In this document: in pieces, positions 1 to 8,579 of the stretch | Layout: every line of letters begins with the position of its first letter | Numbering within the stretch: position 1 is the stretch's first letter | Source of the DNA: Bacillota bacterium | GTDB taxonomy: Bacteria > Bacillota > UBA4882 > UBA8346 | Reading direction: 5' to 3' | Assembly: GCA_023426245.1 (NCBI GenBank) | Contig: JAFABB010000055.1 | Span: 94,928-158,927, forward strand | DNA length: 64,000 nucleotides | Position numbers and translations under genes: made by a program | The notes under the pieces: generated by a model | What the model saw: the letters and a program-made list of their open reading frames with translations, nothing else | Database searches by the model: none | Told to the model about the DNA's origin: nothing

Positions 1-75
1 GGTGATTTTAGTCACTTCTTTAGCCTTTTGGCGTAAAACCGGGGCTCCCTCGGTTAATATTTTTAAAATGGCCAC
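1..75 (-). CDS. Second peptide deformylase, N-terminal 25 codons only (cut by window edge)
   Basis: A GTG codon at 73-75 opens a frame that runs off the left edge. The 25 visible residues match the N-terminus of the complete deformylase just upstream at 16 of 25 positions, including the LRQKAKE stretch. A GAGGTG ribosome binding site lies 5 bases before the GTG. The metal-binding motifs fall outside the window, so activity cannot be judged. It follows def at 139-573 on the same strand, which makes a tandem pair of diverged def paralogues. The identity rests on similarity to its neighbour. Confidence 0.75.
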   Translation of the reverse strand, partial: MAILKILTEGAPVLRQKAKEVTKIT

Positions 76-138
76 ATTAACACCTCACTTACGTATTGTT
101 ATCTATCGAGAATATTACCGGCTACAAGCCAGTTCCGT

Positions 139-573
139 TCAATAATCGATGAAAAGAATTCCATCCAAGTGGTCAATTTCATGCTGTAAGACCCTTGCCA
201 GGGGGCCGATTCCATGAATGGTCATTTTTTTGCCATCCGGATTTAAAAAAGCAACACTAACCCTATCGGGCCTGGCAACATATTCACAGCGGTCGGGAAT
301 GGATAAGCAACTCTCGACTTCCTTTTTTTTACCTTCTTTGGCCACAACCACCGGATTGATTAAAACAAGAGGCCCCTTACCGATATCAATAACCACCATC
401 CGTTCTAAAATGCCGACTTGAGGGGCTGCAAGTCCCACGCCATTTTTAGCGTTATACATGGTTTCCAGCATCTGCCGCGCCAGCAGACGGTGTCGCTTGG
501 TAACCCTGCTGATTTCTTTTGCCTTTTGACGCAACCTCGGGTCCCCCAAAGTTAAAATCTCTAAAACGGCCAC
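139..573 (-). CDS. def: Peptide deformylase
   Basis: Removes the formyl group from the N-terminal formyl-methionine of new proteins in the cytoplasm. All three family motifs are present in 144 residues: GVGLAAPQ at 45-52, the ESCLS segment with metal-ligand Cys89 (usually EGCLS, so Gly is replaced by Ser), and HEIDH at 131-135 with two His ligands and the catalytic Glu. The start is GTG at 571-573, with AGGAGA about 12 bases upstream. It lies just downstream of priA, as in many Bacillota, where fmt usually follows; here a second def follows instead. Confidence 0.95.
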   Translation of the reverse strand: MAVLEILTLGDPRLRQKAKEISRVTKRHRLLARQMLETMYNAKNGVGLAAPQVGILERMVVIDIGKGPLVLINPVVVAKEGKKKEVESCLSIPDRCEYVARPDRVSVAFLNPDGKKMTIHGIGPLARVLQHEIDHLDGILFIDY

Positions 574-605
574 CTTATATAAGTTCTCCTTCTATATTTG
601 ATACC

Positions 606-3059
606 TTATACTACCAAATAGGGGTTACGGTCCTTAATCACCCTAACCTCCTGGTGCTTTTGAAGATTGAATTGCTGCCATGCTTCTTTAACAATCCGCT
701 CCAACAAATCCCCTCGGTCGCTCTTGATTAACATTTGCCAACGGTAGTTGTTTTGAATTTTAGGAATCAAGGTGGGACCAGGCCCCAATACTTCGATGTT
801 ATATGGAGGAAGGTTCTCCAAAGCAAGTTTTTCCTCAATCCCTTTAAGGATTTTACGAAACCCATTGGCCGCAGTCATGACTTTAAGTTCATCCAAGCCT
901 GAAAAACCGATCTTAACCAATTCCATGTAAGGCGGATAAAAAAGTTCGGCCCGGTGCCGGATTTCTTCCTGATAAAACCCCAGATAATCATGGTCTTTGG
1001 CAAATTTTAAAGAGTAATGTTCGCTGTCATATGCCTGAAAAATGACTTTCCCCAATTTTTCACCCCGTCCTGCCCTTCCGGCAACCTGGGTTAATAATTG
1101 AAAGGTGCGCTCCGCCGCCCGAAAATCAGGAATATTTAAAGTGGAATCGGCCGAAATTACTCCCACCAAGGTCACTCTCGGCAAATCCAAACCTTTGGCA
1201 ATCATTTGAGTCCCTAACAAGATGTCAACCTCACCCGAGGTTAGTTGCTGATAAATCTGCTGGTGAGATCCTTTCTTCGCTGTGGAATCCACATCCATTC
1301 TTAAAATATGGGCCGCCGGAAAATTAAGTGCCAATTCTTCCTCTAATTTTTGAGTCCCATGGCCAAAATAACGAATTCGCGTACTGTGGCAATGTGGACA
1401 GATGTCCGGAACGGGCTGCCTATAATCACAATAGTGACACCGCAAATTTTTTTCATTTAAATGATAGGTTAAAGCGACATCGCATGCCGGACAACGCAAG
1501 GACTTTCCACAATCCCGGCACAAAATGAAAGTTGAATATCCGCGCCGGTTTAAAAGCAGAATAATTTGTTCCCGATTGGCCAGGCTCTCCCCAATTGCCG
1601 TAAAAAGCTCCCGGCTCAAAACATTTTTGTTTCCGTCTTTGATTTCCTGGCGCATATCCACTAAATTGACCGCAGGCAGTGGATTCTGATTAAACCGCTT
1701 CGCTAAATGAAAATATTGATATTTTCCGCTTTGCGCATAAAAGAATGATTCCACCGAAGGAGTTGCGCTGCCGAAAATAACCTTGGCGCCGGTTAACTCT
1801 CCCAGTTTCTCTACCACCTGCCGTATGTGATAGCGGGGATTTTCTTCCTGTTTATAAGTGGTTTCATGTTCCTCGTCAACAATAATCAATTGAAGCTGTT
1901 CAAATGGTGCAAAAACAGCGGAGCGGGCCCCCAAAACAAACCGGGCCTTCTTTTCTTTGACCCGATGCCATTGATCATAGCGTTCTCCATCCGACATGTT
2001 ACTGTGGAGCAGAGCAACAAGTTCTCCAAAACGGTCACGGGCCCGCTTCAAAGTTTGAGGCGTCAAGGCGATTTCCGGCACCAAATATAGTACCTGACCG
2101 CCATGGCGAATCACTTCCGCGGCCATTTCAAAATAAATTTCGGTCTTACCGCTGCCGGTTACCCCATGCAATAAAAACAACCCACTGTTAGCAGTCCCGG
2201 AAATTTCATGATAAATATCCCGTTGTTCGGGACTCAATTCAACTTCCCTGGCAACAATTTGTTGTTCAAACCCTGCCGGGTTTCGCTCTGCTGTGATTTC
2301 GGCACAACGGATATAACCTCCGCCAAGCAAACGCTTTATCACCGACGAACTGACTTCAGCCGTAGCGCAGAGCTGAGCCGAAGTCAATCCCGAAGGATCT
2401 TTCAGTAAAGCATTTTTTACCCGCCGGCCGGTTGCCGATCCGTCCTCAATGTCAGGGGCCACCCAGCGATATATTTTACAAACTTTGGCCTTGACTTTAG
2501 GATCGGCAATCCGATAACATCGTTTCAATAATTGATTTTGTATTAAAAAATCCCAGATTTGCGGTAAGGAATGGAATTGTTTACTCCACTGTTTTTGATT
2601 CCATTCATGCTGGATTCCGGTAGTTATAATCCCGATTACTTCCCGGGCTTTGGCGTCAGAAAAAATCCACCCTAATTTTGTTTCAATCGTTTGAATATCC
2701 ACCGCAAGCTGGTAATAAATTTCCCTTGATAAATTATCGCCTGGGGGCAGACATAATTTAACGACATCAGCACGACTGCAAAAATAATAATCGGAGAGCC
2801 AGTCGATTAATGCAATGTGGGTGTTGCTGATTAAGGGGTAATCATCAAGAAGCTGCGAAATAGCCTTGAGATTTTTAAAATCGGATTGTTCAGTAAATTG
2901 CCAAACATAGCCGACATTGGGCCGATTCTGAAATGGCACTCTAATCCGGTGTCCGATTTGAATGTTTTTTTGAAAAACCTCGGGTACTTCATAATCAAAG
3001 AGACGATCCAGATTCTGAGCCTGGGAAGTGATTAAGACTTTAGCGATGATATTGTTCAT
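606..3059 (-). CDS. priA: Primosomal protein N' (replication restart helicase PriA)
   Basis: A superfamily 2 helicase that recognises stalled forks and reloads the replicative helicase. The 817-residue protein has an N-terminal DNA-binding region, Walker A GVTGSGKT at 299-306, the DEEH Walker B box at 395-398, and a cysteine-rich zinc region (four CxxC pairs) inserted between helicase motifs, which is diagnostic of PriA. The C-terminal helicase half contains LLGTQMIAKGLD and QVAGRAGR. The start is ATG at 3057-3059. It sits upstream of def on the same strand. coaBC, its usual upstream neighbour, is not present. Confidence 0.97.
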   Translation of the reverse strand: MNNIIAKVLITSQAQNLDRLFDYEVPEVFQKNIQIGHRIRVPFQNRPNVGYVWQFTEQSDFKNLKAISQLLDDYPLISNTHIALIDWLSDYYFCSRADVVKLCLPPGDNLSREIYYQLAVDIQTIETKLGWIFSDAKAREVIGIITTGIQHEWNQKQWSKQFHSLPQIWDFLIQNQLLKRCYRIADPKVKAKVCKIYRWVAPDIEDGSATGRRVKNALLKDPSGLTSAQLCATAEVSSSVIKRLLGGGYIRCAEITAERNPAGFEQQIVAREVELSPEQRDIYHEISGTANSGLFLLHGVTGSGKTEIYFEMAAEVIRHGGQVLYLVPEIALTPQTLKRARDRFGELVALLHSNMSDGERYDQWHRVKEKKARFVLGARSAVFAPFEQLQLIIVDEEHETTYKQEENPRYHIRQVVEKLGELTGAKVIFGSATPSVESFFYAQSGKYQYFHLAKRFNQNPLPAVNLVDMRQEIKDGNKNVLSRELFTAIGESLANREQIILLLNRRGYSTFILCRDCGKSLRCPACDVALTYHLNEKNLRCHYCDYRQPVPDICPHCHSTRIRYFGHGTQKLEEELALNFPAAHILRMDVDSTAKKGSHQQIYQQLTSGEVDILLGTQMIAKGLDLPRVTLVGVISADSTLNIPDFRAAERTFQLLTQVAGRAGRGEKLGKVIFQAYDSEHYSLKFAKDHDYLGFYQEEIRHRAELFYPPYMELVKIGFSGLDELKVMTAANGFRKILKGIEEKLALENLPPYNIEVLGPGPTLIPKIQNNYRWQMLIKSDRGDLLERIVKEAWQQFNLQKHQEVRVIKDRNPYLVV

Positions 3060-3269
3060 TAACTCGAGTGACCCTCAACTTGTTTAAAAAACATAAATCT
3101 CCTTATACTCCGTTTTATGGAAAAAAATAATACGTAAAGAATACCCTTCCAACTAATTCTTTCATTATTATTATAAAACAAAAATTTCAGAGTAACAAGG
3201 AACTGAGATATTTTTTACAAGGTAATTCGTCTGTCAATCCTCTCGCAAACCTCTTCATTGGAGCAATAC

Positions 3270-3298
3270 TTGACTATACGAGGTTAATGTAATATCAT
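3270..3298 (+). promoter_or_regulatory. Putative sigma-A promoter for the small gene at 3343
   Basis: TTGACT at 3270-3275 and TATCAT at 3293-3298 are separated by 17 bases and point toward the gene starting 45 bases downstream. Each hexamer differs from consensus at one position. Confidence 0.5.
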
Positions 3299-3342
3299 TT
3301 TATGTTGAAGTCGTAAATCAAAAAGGAGATCAGTCAACAACT

Positions 3343-3657
3343 ATGAAAGACAATACATTCAAGGTTATTGCAACATACAGGAATAATAGTAGAAAAGAAG
3401 CCGTTATGATGTCGGAAACTGCCGAGAAAGCAATCGAAAAAGCAATCCTAGGAAATCATTTACCACTCAATTTTATTGATAGTTTGCCGATTTTTTGGAG
3501 AAATTATAACCCGATCGAAAAAACGCTCCATATTATTAATTCGGATCAAAACTATAAAATTGAACTCATCCATAACAGTACCTACGAAAAATCCATTTTC
3601 AGCAATAATGACCTTTCCAATTCTGATATCACTTCGGTCGTCGTGGAGAAAGCGTAA
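3343..3657 (+). CDS. Hypothetical protein, 104 aa
   Basis: I do not recognise this protein. It is a small soluble protein without a signal peptide or membrane segment, rich in Asn, Ile and Lys. An AAGGAGAT ribosome binding site lies about 13 bases before the ATG, a little far, and a good promoter precedes it at 3270-3298. It is the only plus-strand gene inside a minus-strand housekeeping run and is followed at once by a MITE-like palindrome. That, with its AT-rich composition, suggests an insertion at the place usually held by coaBC. Moderate confidence that it is expressed. Confidence 0.55.
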   Translation: MKDNTFKVIATYRNNSRKEAVMMSETAEKAIEKAILGNHLPLNFIDSLPIFWRNYNPIEKTLHIINSDQNYKIELIHNSTYEKSIFSNNDLSNSDITSVVVEKA

Positions 3658-3673
3658 TCTTTTCAGATAAAAG

Positions 3674-3723
3674 GAGGCTGTCTAAAAAGTAATTCGAAAT
3701 CAATAAGAAATTGGGACAGCCCC
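3674..3723. repeat. MITE-like palindrome, short copy (family GAGGCTGTC...GACAGCCCC)
   Basis: The ends GAGGCTGTCTAAAAAG and GGGACAGCCCC form an inverted repeat around a 25-30 base centre containing AATCAATAAGAAAT. The same core occurs at 20493-20591 and 49638-49755. Five T residues follow on the plus strand, so it may also end transcription of the small gene upstream. Confidence 0.6.
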
Positions 3724-3966
3724 TTTTTGATTGTTCCCCATGAATATGAAAATAAAACTTCGCCGCTTTAGGGTGTATCCTTCGGTTCGTTTTATTTTCA
3801 TTGATTTTTATAACAGCCCTTTGAAGGGCTGTCATGCGTACTATCTAGAAAATACTTTTAACCCAGATTCTAGATAGAAGGCCTGCCCAGCGAATCTTTA
3901 TTACTTCGCTGTCCCAGCAAAGCTGGAGTGGCTGACTATTTGGAAAATCAAATGGATCCGATACTC
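3724..3966. repeat. Non-coding repeat debris with palindromes
   Basis: No credible gene is present. ACAGCCCTT and its complement form a tight hairpin near 3812-3833. CTATCTAGAA at 3841-3850 is inverted at 3868-3877. The sequence CTATCTAGAAAATACTTTTA resembles CTATGTAGAAAATACTCTTG near 63723-63742, beside the IS4-like transposase tail, so the palindrome may be a pair of abutted insertion-sequence ends. Confidence 0.45.
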
Positions 3967-3998
3967 AAAAAAAAACCCTTAATTGCTAAGGGTTTTAA
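3967..3998 (-). terminator. Rho-independent terminator of the yicC-rpoZ operon
   Basis: Read on the minus strand, AAAACCCTTA and TAAGGGTTTT form a stem around a small AGCAAT-like loop. A run of T follows. It lies about 65 bases after the rpoZ stop. Confidence 0.8.
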
Positions 3999-4060
3999 AA
4001 TTAAATAGAGTTAATAGAAACTTTTCACAGTAAACAGCAAGCTCTTGAATCCGATTGAAT

Positions 4061-4264
4061 TTATTTAATTCCCACTTTGGTTCTTTCTATTTTAATCTTA
4101 CCGGAATGAATTTCCCGTAGCGCTGTAGATACTGCTTTATTTGACTTTTCTTCGCTTGTTTGTTCTTCTTCAAGAATCTTGCGAGCCCGTTTAGCAGATG
4201 CTGTAACCAAAGTATACCGACTATCGACATGTGTTAAAAGCTCATCAAGCGGTGGATAAATCAT
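4061..4264 (-). CDS. rpoZ: RNA polymerase omega subunit
   Basis: A small subunit that stabilises the beta' subunit of RNA polymerase. The 67-residue product has the omega signature DSRYTLVTASAKRARKI near residues 14-30 and a C-terminal KAVSTALREIHSGKI helix, both typical. It follows gmk at 70 bases on the same strand, the common order in Bacillota and Actinobacteria, and is the last gene before the terminator at 3967-3998. An AGGAGG site precedes the ATG. Confidence 0.93.
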   Translation of the reverse strand: MIYPPLDELLTHVDSRYTLVTASAKRARKILEEEQTSEEKSNKAVSTALREIHSGKIKIERTKVGIK

Positions 4265-4333
4265 CTTATTCCTCCTTGTGTGGTCATCAAAAACGTATGT
4301 GCGTGAAACTATAGCGCAACATATGTGCTTAGA

Positions 4334-4945
4334 TTATTCGCCATAAAAATTTTTATCCAGAAATCCAGGTTCTTGGCGACTGACTTTCAACCGTTCAGAC
4401 TGAATAATACATTCAATTTGCCGGCATGTCAAGTCAATTTCTCGATTTACGATAAAATAATCATATTCGGGGACAGCCTGCAGCTCTTTGTCAATATTCT
4501 TAAGACGTAGCATAATTTCCGATTCCAATTCGGTTTTTCTGCCCATCAAACGCATTTTTAATTCACTCAGCGAAGGTGGAGCCAAAAAAATTAAAATGGC
4601 TTCTGGTAATGCTTTTTTTATCTGAGCAGCCCCCTGCACATCAATGTCGAGGACAAGATCCAAACCACCGGTAAGCATTTTTTCAACGTAAGATCTGGGT
4701 GTTCCGTAATAATGCCGATAAACTTGAGCCCATTCCAGAAAATCGCCTGCCGCGATACGTTGGGTAAACTCAGAATCTGAAAGAAAAAAATAATTTTTAC
4801 CGTCAATTTCTCCCTGACGCGGGGCCCGGGTTGTGGCCGAGATCGAGTAATTTAAATTGGGTAGATAATTAAAAAGATTACTTATAACGGTATTTTTACC
4901 CACTCCCGACGGTCCAGAGACTACAATTAACAAACCGCGCGGCAT
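4334..4945 (-). CDS. gmk: Guanylate kinase
   Basis: Phosphorylates GMP to GDP using ATP in purine nucleotide synthesis. The P-loop GPSGVGKN is at residues 11-18, followed by the GMP-binding region with TTRAPRQGE. The length (203 aa) is normal. An in-frame TTG at 4949-4951 abuts the ribosome binding site and cannot be used well; ATG at 4943-4945 sits 7 bases after AGGAGA and is preferred. It lies between remA and rpoZ in an operon. Confidence 0.96.
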   Translation of the reverse strand: MPRGLLIVVSGPSGVGKNTVISNLFNYLPNLNYSISATTRAPRQGEIDGKNYFFLSDSEFTQRIAAGDFLEWAQVYRHYYGTPRSYVEKMLTGGLDLVLDIDVQGAAQIKKALPEAILIFLAPPSLSELKMRLMGRKTELESEIMLRLKNIDKELQAVPEYDYFIVNREIDLTCRQIECIIQSERLKVSRQEPGFLDKNFYGE

Positions 4946-4956
4946 AAACAATTCTC

Positions 4957-5223
4957 CTATTCTTCGGGGTCTATCGATATATCTTTGGAATTTAAGCGAT
5001 GAGCGACTGTTTCGGGTTGGACCGCCGAAAGAATCACATGATCGCTATCGGTAATAATAACTGCTCTGGTACGTCTACCATAAGTAGCGTCAATTAACAT
5101 ACCCTTGTCACGGCTTTCTTGAATAATTCTTTTGATGGGTGATGACTCGGGGCTGACAATAGCAATAATGCGATTGGCGGAAACGATATTTCCAAACCCG
5201 ATGTTGATTAGTTTAATCTCCAT
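4957..5223 (-). CDS. remA: RemA-type DNA-binding regulator (DUF370)
   Basis: RemA in Bacillus subtilis is a ring-forming DNA-binding activator of biofilm-matrix operons. The 88-residue protein has the family core, including DATYGRRTRAVIITDSDHV near residues 44-62 and SAVQPETVAHRL. It ends only 11 bases before gmk and follows the mIHF-like gene on the same strand, the conserved yicC-remA-gmk order. The target genes here are unknown. The symbol is transferred from the family. Confidence 0.9.
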   Translation of the reverse strand: MEIKLINIGFGNIVSANRIIAIVSPESSPIKRIIQESRDKGMLIDATYGRRTRAVIITDSDHVILSAVQPETVAHRLNSKDISIDPEE

Positions 5224-5246
5224 AGTTTTACTTCAGGGCTCCCTTC

Positions 5247-5561
5247 TTAATTACTGCCAAGTCTCTCTATTAAAGCTTGTTTTTGGCGGTTTCCGAGGCC
5301 CTGAATACGACGGGTCTCATCAATACCGATATCATTCATGATCTTTTTTGTTTTCACTTTGCCGATACGCGGTAATGATTCTAACAAATAGACTACTCTC
5401 ATTTTTGCAACCACATCGTCATTAATATTTTCAAGCACTTCTAAGATGTTAGTCTTCCCATTTTTCAGGTTTTGACGGATTTTTGCTCTTTTGCTCCTCA
5501 CTTCTTGAGCTTTTTTAAGAGCTTTACGTTTTTCCTCTAGTGATAGTTTCGGTAAAGCCAT
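5247..5561 (-). CDS. Actinobacterial-type integration host factor (mIHF-like)
   Basis: The 104-residue protein has an N-terminal charged helical region (LSLEEKRKALKKAQEVRSKR) and a C-terminal helix-two-turn-helix segment with LPRIGKVKTKKIMNDIGI and IQGLGNRQKQALIERL, the DNA-binding part of mIHF in Mycobacterium and Streptomyces. mIHF bends and compacts DNA. An in-frame GTG at 5570 overlaps the AGGAGGTG ribosome site, so ATG at 5559-5561 is taken as the start. In actinobacteria mihF lies directly before gmk; here remA lies between them. It is unrelated in sequence to the HU gene at 9325-9603. Confidence 0.8.
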   Translation of the reverse strand: MALPKLSLEEKRKALKKAQEVRSKRAKIRQNLKNGKTNILEVLENINDDVVAKMRVVYLLESLPRIGKVKTKKIMNDIGIDETRRIQGLGNRQKQALIERLGSN

Positions 5562-5573
5562 TATTTTCACCTC

Positions 5574-6452
5574 CTATTCAATGTTTTGAATTTGTTCACG
5601 TATTTTCTCCAGTTCAGCTTTGAAGTTGATCACCAGTTGTGCAATAGTAATATCACTTGCCTTTGAACCGACAGTATTAATTTCCCGGTTTAATTCCTGA
5701 ATTAAAAAATCCATTCGCCGGCCTATCGGTTCAGTAATTTCCAAAATTTGGTGAAATTGTTTCAAATGGCTCTCAATACGGACCAATTCTTCGGTAATGT
5801 CGGATTTATCCGCAAAAACGGCAACCTCAAGGGCCAATCGGCCTTGATCGAACTCGATTCCTTCGGTAAGTTCCATGATCCGTTTTGTTAGTTTTTCTTG
5901 ATAAGCTGTAACCACTTTAGGAGCTTGTACCAACAATTCTTGACGATAATTTTCGAGGGTGGACAGTTTACCATAAATATCGCGACATAATCCATGTCCT
6001 TCTATTTTACGGTTTTCTATTAAAGATTGCAAAGCCATATTTAGAGCTTGCCTTACATTTTCAAACAATTTTTCCTGGTCGATATCGGGTTGACGATATT
6101 CAAGAAGTTCCGGTAATGTGATCATTGTTTTGATGTCAATCTCGCCTTCAATTCCGCAATTCTCTTTCAGTTCTCGGATGACTTTCAAATAAGAACGAAG
6201 ATAGGATGGGTTCAATTCTACTTGGTCATTGATGGGAGAGAGTTGCTCGATGATTACCGATATTTCGACTTTACCCCGTGAAATCTTACCGGAGATCTCA
6301 CGCCGCAATTTGTCTTCTAGAAAGCTGTAGCTTTTGGGGATTTTAAAATATAATTCTAAATAACGGTGATTGATTGACTTAAGGTCGATCGTTACATTGA
6401 GATCTTCGCTGGAAAATGTTCCTCGACCATAACCTGTCATACTTAAAGCCAA
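5574..6452 (-). CDS. yicC: YicC/YloC-family endoribonuclease
   Basis: Conserved bacterial family; the E. coli member YicC is reported to be an endoribonuclease acting on small RNA. The 292-residue product shows the family start SMTGYGRG, the ...LKSINHRYLEL... segment, and the C-terminal block with RRMDFLIQELNREINTVGSKA and EKIREQIQNIE. The start is probably TTG at 6450-6452, which gives MALSMTGYG and fits the usual few residues before SMTG; ATG at 6438-6440 would cut the motif. It is first in the yicC-mIHF-remA-gmk-rpoZ operon and diverges from htrA. Confidence 0.92.
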   Translation of the reverse strand: MALSMTGYGRGTFSSEDLNVTIDLKSINHRYLELYFKIPKSYSFLEDKLRREISGKISRGKVEISVIIEQLSPINDQVELNPSYLRSYLKVIRELKENCGIEGEIDIKTMITLPELLEYRQPDIDQEKLFENVRQALNMALQSLIENRKIEGHGLCRDIYGKLSTLENYRQELLVQAPKVVTAYQEKLTKRIMELTEGIEFDQGRLALEVAVFADKSDITEELVRIESHLKQFHQILEITEPIGRRMDFLIQELNREINTVGSKASDITIAQLVINFKAELEKIREQIQNIE

Positions 6453-6683
6453 AGTTAAATGTGCCCTTTCTAAATTATTTATAAATATTTATGATATTCA
6501 AATCGTTGCTATTTATATTCCACTCTTTGTACCAAATTCCTCCTTTTTTCCAGGAATTTTCCGCACAAAGCGGGAACTTTTTTATCCGGGTACCGTTAAA
6601 GCAAGTATTAACAGCAAGCATTTCTAAGACAATATGGATTGAAAAAACAAAACACCTATTTCGATCCAAACGGAGGTTTAAGC

Positions 6684-7880
6684 ATGAACCGAAAGTATCT
6701 TAGCTATTTCGCAATAGCATTAATCTCTTCATTCTTTACAGCGGCTCTTTGTGTGGTTTTGTTGCCCAAAATGTATAATCCGAATAATCCTGTCCGGCTG
6801 AATTACGCAAGTCAAGCCGGCATAAAAAAAGTTGAATATCTCAATGAACAAGTCGGCAGCAACTCCATTATCAATGCCCGGCAGAAAGCAGCCCCGTCTG
6901 TTGTCTACATTGATACCGTGGCAGTAGTAACCGCCACACCGGATATTCCTGAAGAATTTCGTGATTTCTTCCCGCCGGGACTTTTTGGCGGAGGACAACA
7001 ACAAGTTCGGGGCGCCGGGTCCGGGTTCATTATCCGCTCCGATGGCTACATTTTAACCAATGAACATGTCGTTCGAAACGCCCAAAATTTGAAGGTAACT
7101 CTCCAAGGCGGCAAAAAGTTCGACGGCCGAGTTATCGGCACCGATCCTCAAACCGACTTGGCCGTTGTCAAAATTAATGCCAAAAATTTACCTACTGCCG
7201 ATTTGGGGGATTCCGACAGTTTGGTCCCCGGACAATGGGCGGTAGCCATTGGTAACCCTTATGGTTTTCATGATACGGTTACTGCCGGAATCATCAGCGC
7301 TTTGGGACGATCAATCGATGATCCGAACAACAGGGGCTACTTGATTCAAACGGATGCAGCGATTAATCCGGGAAACAGTGGCGGTCCTTTGGTCGATCTT
7401 TCCGGAAAAGTTGTCGGCATCAATGAAGCGATCATTGCCAATGCCCAAGGTTTAGGGTTCGCAATTCCGGTCAATTTAGCGAAAAAGGTATCGAAAGAAC
7501 TGATTGAGAAGGGTAAAGTTCAACGTCCGGCCGCTCCATGGCTGGGAGTGGCTTTAACGGCGCTCAATGACCAACTTGCCAATTATTATGGATTAACCAA
7601 TCTGGAAGGCGCGATCATTCAAGTTTATTCAAACAGTCCTGCCAGTAAGGCCGGTCTTCAAAATGGCGATATCATAAAAGAAGTAAACCATGTTAAAATA
7701 AAGAGTCCCCAGGATGTCGTCAAAGAAGTGAGTAAAGCGAAGGTTGGCGCACAAATTGAACTGTTAATTCTTAGGGATGGTACGATGCGGGTGATTAAAG
7801 TGAAGTTGGAAGCCAAGCCCCAACAATTGGAGAAGAATATCAATACCCCTAACCAAAATGGGTTGCCTTTCAACCGCTAA
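6684..7880 (+). CDS. htrA: HtrA/DegP-like serine protease with one PDZ domain
   Basis: Membrane-anchored quality-control protease facing the outside of the cell. The 398-residue form has a membrane anchor at about 6-28, a trypsin-like domain with His128 (TNEHVV), Asp158 (TDLAVV) and Ser232 (NPGNSGGP), and a PDZ domain at about 295-385. ATG at 6684 is chosen because GGAGGT lies 6 bases upstream and the anchor then starts at the N-terminus; an earlier in-frame ATG at 6639 lacks a site. The sigma/anti-sigma pair downstream on the same strand suggests a shared envelope-stress role. Confidence 0.95.
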   Translation: MNRKYLSYFAIALISSFFTAALCVVLLPKMYNPNNPVRLNYASQAGIKKVEYLNEQVGSNSIINARQKAAPSVVYIDTVAVVTATPDIPEEFRDFFPPGLFGGGQQQVRGAGSGFIIRSDGYILTNEHVVRNAQNLKVTLQGGKKFDGRVIGTDPQTDLAVVKINAKNLPTADLGDSDSLVPGQWAVAIGNPYGFHDTVTAGIISALGRSIDDPNNRGYLIQTDAAINPGNSGGPLVDLSGKVVGINEAIIANAQGLGFAIPVNLAKKVSKELIEKGKVQRPAAPWLGVALTALNDQLANYYGLTNLEGAIIQVYSNSPASKAGLQNGDIIKEVNHVKIKSPQDVVKEVSKAKVGAQIELLILRDGTMRVIKVKLEAKPQQLEKNINTPNQNGLPFNR

Positions 7881-7897
7881 ATTTAGTAAAAACTGTT

Positions 7898-7927
7898 TAT
7901 ACAAGTTTCATAAACTTTTGGTATAAT
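7898..7927 (+). promoter_or_regulatory. Putative promoter of the sigma/anti-sigma operon
   Basis: A perfect TATAAT at 7922-7927 lies 18 bases after TATACA at 7898-7903. It sits in the short gap between htrA and the sigma gene, about 50 bases before the sigma start. Confidence 0.5.
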
Positions 7928-7976
7928 TAAAATCAATAAAATATGAACTCTATTCCTTATGAAAGAAGGTGGACCG

Positions 7977-8579
7977 ATGTCAAACATTATTACTGAAGCA
8001 TTATCCCGAACCCAAGTCGCTCAAGATCGTACCGAAATATTTGAGAGCCTGGTAAAAACTTATGAAAAACCCTTATTTCAGTTTGCTTTTCGTTTGTGCG
8101 GAAATCACCACGAAGCTCAAGATTTATTGCAAGAGGGTTTCTTCCGGGCTTACAAATCATTTAATAAGTTTGAAGACGGTACCGCTTTTGACCGTTGGCT
8201 TTATCAAATTATTCACAACCTGTATATTGATCATTACCGAAAAAAGAAAAACCGGCCGCTGGTTTCCTCCATCGATGAACCCAGCCCGTATCTGGAAAAT
8301 GAAAAACCAATCGAAATTGCCGACTGGACCAGTAATCCGGAACAGGAAGCAGTCCGTTTTGAGTTAGGTGAGCAAATTCAAGCAGGATTGGCCCAGTTGC
8401 CTACCGAATACCGTTCAGCCGTTATCCTATGTGATATTCAAGGTTTGTCCTATGAGGAAATTTCTCAAATTCTTCGGTGTTCAATAGGGACGGTTCGTTC
8501 AAGAATACACCGCGGCCGCAAAATATTGCGCCGGGTATTGCTTCCCTATGTTCAAGGTAAGGAGGTTAAAGAAAGATGA
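7977..8579 (+). CDS. ECF-type RNA polymerase sigma factor
   Basis: The 200-residue protein has sigma region 2 at about 25-95 (EAQDLLQEGFFRAYKSF) and region 4 at about 135-190, with the helix-turn-helix YEEISQILRCSIGTVRSRIHRG. It lacks regions 1 and 3, so it is an extracytoplasmic-function sigma of the SigW/RpoE type. ATG at 7977 has AAGGTGG 4 bases upstream and is preferred over ATG at 7959. It overlaps the anti-sigma gene by 4 bases (ATGA), which implies coupled translation. The inducing signal is not visible. Confidence 0.93.
   Translation: MSNIITEALSRTQVAQDRTEIFESLVKTYEKPLFQFAFRLCGNHHEAQDLLQEGFFRAYKSFNKFEDGTAFDRWLYQIIHNLYIDHYRKKKNRPLVSSIDEPSPYLENEKPIEIADWTSNPEQEAVRFELGEQIQAGLAQLPTEYRSAVILCDIQGLSYEEISQILRCSIGTVRSRIHRGRKILRRVLLPYVQGKEVKER

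Noticed and set aside
3629..3835. Minus-strand frame of 68 codons
   Set aside because: It is made of the MITE-like palindrome and neighbouring repeat, has no ribosome site and no family similarity.
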